A stretch of 64,000 nt of DNA from Erwinia oleae. Lineage in GTDB: Bacteria; Pseudomonadota; Gammaproteobacteria; Enterobacterales; Enterobacteriaceae. Below are positions 60,493 through 64,000 of this stretch, in pieces. The stretch covers positions 1-64,000 of the forward strand of contig NZ_JNVB01000038.1 in NCBI RefSeq assembly GCF_000770305.1, read 5' to 3'. Position numbers and translations under genes: made by a program. Numbering within the stretch: position 1 is the first letter of the stretch; the number at the start of each line of letters is the position of its first letter. The notes beneath the pieces are model-generated. The model was not told where the DNA came from. It was given only the letters and a program-made list of their open reading frames with translations, and searched no databases.

Positions 60493-61248
60493 TTACATAG
60501 CGTAAGAAAGCATGACGGAGGTTTTGGTGTCCGTTTTGTCCGGCGCAGACTCTGGCGGGTTCTGGTTCCAGGTCACGTTATAGGCCAGCTTCAGCGCGAA
60601 GTGATCGTTGATAGCGACCTGTAAACCGGTTTCAGAGTTCACCGTGGTGTCGTCGCTGCCCAGAACGGAAACGCCCTGAATAAACTTCGTGGTATCGGTG
60701 AGCTGCCACTGATAGCTCAGTGCGCCGTAGGCCAGCGCCTGCGTTTCGTGGCCGCCTTCGTGATAATCGTCGTAACGTACGCCCGGACCGGCTTCGATGC
60801 GAAGCGAATGGACCGGGCCGTTCAGCAGCTGGCGACCATAACCCGCAACGAAGACGGAACGGCCGTCGTAACCGTTAAAACGATCGCTCAACCAGCTTGC
60901 CTGGCCGAACAGGTAGTCGAAATCGGTCAGGTTATAGCGCGAACGTCCGCCCACCTGGTAGGTCTCAGATGAACGTTCATCGTTCGAAGAGGTGTTGTTG
61001 GCGTTGCCCCACAGGCTCCATGCGGTTTTGGTCTGATACCAGGTCATGTTGGTATTGGCGGTAAGCGATGAACTGGTCGTGTTACCGGTTTGCGCCAGAT
61101 AACCGGCGGCCGCATTACCTTCAAAATCTTTTTTTGCCGTGGACGGATCGTCCATGACGGTAAAGACATTATTATCCGCCAGGGCTTGCTGGCACAGCGC
61201 TCCCCCGGAGAGCAAAAGAACTACAGACAGCTTGTTAAGCGCTTTCAT
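60493..61248 (-). CDS. ydiY: DUF481 outer-membrane-type protein YdiY
   Basis: A 251-residue exported beta-rich protein of the DUF481 family. The signal peptide ends near ALA-D; the rest shows alternating strands typical of a small beta-barrel (SLWGNANNTSSNDERSSETY, YLFGQASWLSDRFNGYDGRS) and ends with aromatic LSYAM. E. coli YdiY is acid-inducible and of unknown function. The ATG at 61248 is chosen by this match; a frame from 61266 adds six residues. Confidence 0.9.
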   Translation of the reverse strand: MKALNKLSVVLLLSGGALCQQALADNNVFTVMDDPSTAKKDFEGNAAAGYLAQTGNTTSSSLTANTNMTWYQTKTAWSLWGNANNTSSNDERSSETYQVGGRSRYNLTDFDYLFGQASWLSDRFNGYDGRSVFVAGYGRQLLNGPVHSLRIEAGPGVRYDDYHEGGHETQALAYGALSYQWQLTDTTKFIQGVSVLGSDDTTVNSETGLQVAINDHFALKLAYNVTWNQNPPESAPDKTDTKTSVMLSYAM

Positions 61249-61613
61249 TACGTGTGATCCGTACAACAGTTTAAAGGAAGTGAGTGTGAAGAATTTGGTA
61301 GTACGATCAATGCTCTTTACGCGAAAAATCGTAACATTTCATTAAGTCGCTATGCGTTTCTTCACAGGCGTATAGGTAGCATCTGCCGCAACAGGCCTGA
61401 GGCATTATAGGGTGCGGTTAAAACTTTTACAGCATATAAGCAGCAGGTAATAATCTGGAAAATGGAAAAATCCATGTCTTAACAAGTCAAAAAGTAACCA
61501 AATGCGACCACGCGTTTGAAAATCGCTCTTTTCCCTTTCGCCCGTTGATAATGTTACCGTTGCTGCCGGATGAACTATGCTGAAAAAAATTCCCCCACCG
61601 ATGAGGACAAACG
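61249..61613. other. Intergenic region ydiY/ydiZ, no pfkB
   Basis: In E. coli pfkB lies here. No remnant of a kinase is seen in 365 bases. It should hold the divergent promoters of ydiY and ydiZ. Confidence 0.6.
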
Positions 61614-61907
61614 ATGAGCGCATCACAGGTAGCACAGTATGTCGTCACTTTACGTTACCAGGAAGAAGGTTTAACCGACATTCTTGAACTGAACAGCGCG
61701 TTGGTGAACGGAGGCTTCACCACGTCATTAGCCGACAAAGACGGAAAGCCGCACGAGCTTGGCACCAACAGCTTTGGTATCGTCAGCGCATTGAGTGAGG
61801 AAGAGATACGCAAGCAGGCGGAGGGACTGGGTGAGATGGCGCTGGGGCAAAAGCCCGAGGTCGAGGTACAGCATCTGGACGCATTTCTGAAAGACAGCAA
61901 AGCCTGA
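61614..61907 (+). CDS. ydiZ: Small conserved protein YdiZ
   Basis: A 97-residue acidic cytosolic protein with the family segment YVVTLRYQEEGLTDILELNSAL and HELGTNSFGIVSALSEEEI. E. coli YdiZ lies between pfkB and yniA. Function is unknown; the fold may be ferredoxin-like, as in GhoS-type RNases, but no catalytic residues can be named. The call rests mostly on position and the HELG motif. Confidence 0.75.
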   Translation: MSASQVAQYVVTLRYQEEGLTDILELNSALVNGGFTTSLADKDGKPHELGTNSFGIVSALSEEEIRKQAEGLGEMALGQKPEVEVQHLDAFLKDSKA

Positions 61908-62004
61908 CGGGCGGTAACTGCTATACAACGCTGCCGGTTCTGATTATTATTTAACCGTCCCTGTTAGCCCGTCCAACGATATACAGCGAAAAGAGGAAAC
62001 CCCT

Positions 62005-62892
62005 ATGTGGTCAGCCATTGGTCGTCTGTTGAGTGAGCAGTCAGGTAGCAGCGCAGAAATCAGTCATCGCACGCAGCTTCCGGGTGGCGATGTCCATCCG
62101 GCCTGGCTTATTCGTCACGCGGATCGCGACGTTTTTGTAAAATGTAACAGCCGCGACATGTTGGACAATTTCACCTCAGAAGCGGATCAGCTCGCCCTGC
62201 TCGCGCGTACCGACACCGTGCGTGTGCCGCGCGTTTACGGCGTGGGCAGCGACAAGGAGACGAGTTTTCTCCTGCTTGAATACATCCCTCCCCATCCGCT
62301 GGATGCGGCAGCCGCACAGACGCTTGGCGCGCAGCTTGCCCGCCTGCATCAGTGGAGCGATCAGCCCCAGTTCGGCCTCGACTTTGACAACAACATCACC
62401 ACCTCGCCGCAGCCAAACAGCTGGGTTAAACGCTGGTCGGTCTTTTTTGCCGAACAGCGTATTGGCTGGCAGCTTCAGCTCGCAGCGGAAAAAGGCATTT
62501 TGTATGGCGATATCGACCTGATTGTTACCTGCGTACAGCGCGCACTGGTGGCGCACCACCCGCAGCCTTCGCTGCTGCATGGCGACCTGTGGCCCGCCAA
62601 CTGCGCAGGGAGCGCTGACGGGCCGTGGCTGTTCGATCCGGCATGCTACTGGGGCGACAGAGAGTGCGATCTGGCGATGCTCGCCTGGCACAGCGATTTG
62701 CCGCAGGAGATTCTGGAAAGCTATCAGGCAACGTGGGCGCTTCCGGCAGATTATCGCCAGCGGCAGCCCGTTTACCAGCTTTACTATTTGCTCAACCGCG
62801 CCAACGTCTTTGGCGGCGGCTGGCTGGCAGACGCGCAGCGGGCGGTGGGCGCGCTGCTTGACGTTGATGAAGCCGATCTGGCGCGGGCCTGA
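62005..62892 (+). CDS. yniA: Fructosamine kinase-family protein YniA
   Basis: A 295-residue aminoglycoside-phosphotransferase-like kinase that probably phosphorylates ketosamines on glycated proteins or amino acids. The catalytic HGDLWPANC is near residue 193 and the metal-binding FDPACYWGDRECDLAM follows. AGAGGAAA lies before the ATG. Confidence 0.92.
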   Translation: MWSAIGRLLSEQSGSSAEISHRTQLPGGDVHPAWLIRHADRDVFVKCNSRDMLDNFTSEADQLALLARTDTVRVPRVYGVGSDKETSFLLLEYIPPHPLDAAAAQTLGAQLARLHQWSDQPQFGLDFDNNITTSPQPNSWVKRWSVFFAEQRIGWQLQLAAEKGILYGDIDLIVTCVQRALVAHHPQPSLLHGDLWPANCAGSADGPWLFDPACYWGDRECDLAMLAWHSDLPQEILESYQATWALPADYRQRQPVYQLYYLLNRANVFGGGWLADAQRAVGALLDVDEADLARA

Positions 62893-62917
62893 GCATGATG
62901 CCGGACCGGCGCGGAGG

Positions 62918-63457
62918 TCAGGTGATGTAACCGAGCAGCTTAAGAATGAAATAACCGGCCACGGCAATTACTATCGGCAGCACATAAAGCGAGAAAAATT
63001 GCAGAAAAATGGTGTGGCGAGGAATGACGATTTTCTCCTCTAACTGCTGACGACTGCGCCCTTCTGCGCCTTTTGCATTCTCCAGAATCATCTGGTCTTC
63101 AATGCTTTCCCGCACGCGACGCGACTGCTGCCACATTCTTGCGCCTGAAGCCTGCAATGCGAGGCCGACAAAAATCAGCACGTAAATAATCCAGAAGGTG
63201 ATATTGCTGCCGTGACTGAAATCCGGCACCGGCGAACGATTCCAGAAAACATCCAGAAAATGGGTGTTAAAGCGGATCATATCAATCATCACGTGCGAAA
63301 AGTCCTGCATCACCGCGTTAATCCCTTCACGCTGTTCGCGGCTTTTTTCCAGAAAAAGCATCAATGAAATCACGGTTGAAATCAGCGCGGGAATAAAAAT
63401 GATCCAGCCAGCGACGCGTTTCACTATCGCAATTCTGCCAGCTTGTTGATAAGTCAT
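62918..63457 (-). CDS. yniB: Inner-membrane protein YniB
   Basis: A 179-residue protein with three or four membrane helices (residues about 18-36, 86-103, 155-175). MTYQQAGRIAIVKRVAGWIIFIPALIS and HTIFLQFFSLYVLPIVI match E. coli YniB. Function unknown. AGGAG precedes the ATG. It is convergent with yniA and divergent from the broken regulator. Confidence 0.92.
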   Translation of the reverse strand: MTYQQAGRIAIVKRVAGWIIFIPALISTVISLMLFLEKSREQREGINAVMQDFSHVMIDMIRFNTHFLDVFWNRSPVPDFSHGSNITFWIIYVLIFVGLALQASGARMWQQSRRVRESIEDQMILENAKGAEGRSRQQLEEKIVIPRHTIFLQFFSLYVLPIVIAVAGYFILKLLGYIT

Positions 63458-63597
63458 GCTTACTCCTGTCCTTTAGTTTTAGGCTTTAAGTTTATCCACT
63501 GGCTGAGAAATGTGCCTGAAAAAAGTCAGGCTGTCATGTCCGGCGGCGCAATAAGGCCGTTTGCGCCTGGCGCGTTTCATGTGAAATTTTAATTTAC

Positions 63598-64000
63598 ATG
63601 AAAAGAGACAGTAAGCTTTCCGCTGTATTGCATGTGCAGGTGCGCATGGCGGAGTACAGCACGCCGATTACCCTGGAGCAGCGGTCAACGTTGATGAGCA
63701 CTCACCCGGTCGTGGTTCGCCGCCTGATGGCGGGCCTGAGAGAGCGCGGCTATGTTCGCGCTGAAAAGGGTCATCGCAGCGGCTGACAGTTAAGCTGCGA
63801 TCTGCTTGAAATAACGCTGGAGCAGGTTTGGCGAGCCGTGGGTGAACCGGCGCTTATGGCGCCGGGCGATTGGCGCGATAATCCGACGTGCCTGGTTGAA
63901 CAGGCGGTGAATAACGCGCGCGCTGGCGCAGGCCCGAAACGAGGCAGAAGCCCTGCTCATTGCTTATTCATGGCTGGCTGGCGCGAAAATCTGCCGTCTG
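63598..64000 (+). pseudogene. Rrf2-family transcriptional regulator, broken
   Basis: The first 62 codons (KRDSKLSAVLHVQVRMAEY, then HPVVVRRLMAGLRERGYVRAEKGH) are the winged HTH of an Rrf2-family repressor. At 63784-63786 a TGA replaces the tryptophan usual after GHxxG. Reading through gives LEITLEQVWRAVGEPAL and CLVEQAVNNA in frame; then a shift within the GC repeat near 63915-63922 moves the rest (ALAQARNEAEALLI) to another frame, up to the right edge. The two lesions make it a pseudogene. It has no place in the E. coli order. Confidence 0.85.

Noticed and set aside
60298..60624. Plus-strand frame of 108 codons before thrS
   Set aside because: It runs antisense into ydiY and through the terminator hairpin; no homology or ribosome site.

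Overview
The window is a chromosomal segment of an enterobacterial genome (order Enterobacterales). Gene content and order follow the Escherichia coli region from dtpA/pdxY to yniB closely: pdxY-tyrS-pdxH-mliC-anmK-slyB/slyA-sodC, nemRA-gloA-rnt-grxD-mepH-purR-punR/punC-cfa-ribE-mdtK, two tRNA-Val, pykF-lpp-ldtE, sufABCDSE, menI-ydiJ-ydiK-rprA-ppsA/ppsR-aroH-selO-ydiV-nlpC-btuDEC, ihfA-pheTS-rplT-rpmI-infC-thrS, ydiY-ydiZ-yniA-yniB. Several E. coli genes are missing from this order: gst beside pdxY, ydhIJK near sodC, ydiL onward between ydiK and ppsA, and pfkB between ydiY and ydiZ. Sequence divergence and these gaps suggest a relative outside Escherichia/Salmonella, perhaps Erwiniaceae (Pantoea/Erwinia/Mixta-like). 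The family call is an inference.

Layout. Positions 1-3405 hold a minus-strand accessory operon of translationally coupled genes: MDR oxidoreductase, hotdog thioesterase, Tat-type family-5 solute-binding protein and a truncated permease. Positions 3852-6354 encode a MetNIQ-type transporter whose binding protein lacks a lipobox cysteine. From 6821 the conserved backbone begins: dtpA, the pyridoxal/tyrosyl-tRNA cluster, SlyA/SlyB, the NemR-controlled electrophile detoxification operon, and the purine regulators PurR and PunR with the transporter PunC. The tRNA-Val pair (27521-27676) is preceded by a 122-bp tandem repeat inside its own leader. pykF and ppsA, which run in opposite metabolic directions, each carry a Cra-like operator. 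The suf Fe-S operon sits beside an unrecognised 134-residue gene with a Fur box over its promoter. A homologue of the small RNA RprA with an RcsB box lies between ydiK and ppsA. The pheST operon keeps its PheM leader peptide and attenuator, infC keeps its ATT start, and thrS keeps a tRNA-like leader.

Decay is visible at three loci. btuC and btuD are each broken by a frameshift although btuE between them is intact, so the BtuCD vitamin B12 importer is probably lost unless these are assembly errors. An Rrf2-family regulator at the right end carries an in-frame stop and a frameshift. I did not find phage, insertion sequences, CRISPR arrays or defence genes. The most promising new material is the Fur-box orphan gene, the tRNA-leader repeat, the divergent RprA and the coupled operon at the left edge.
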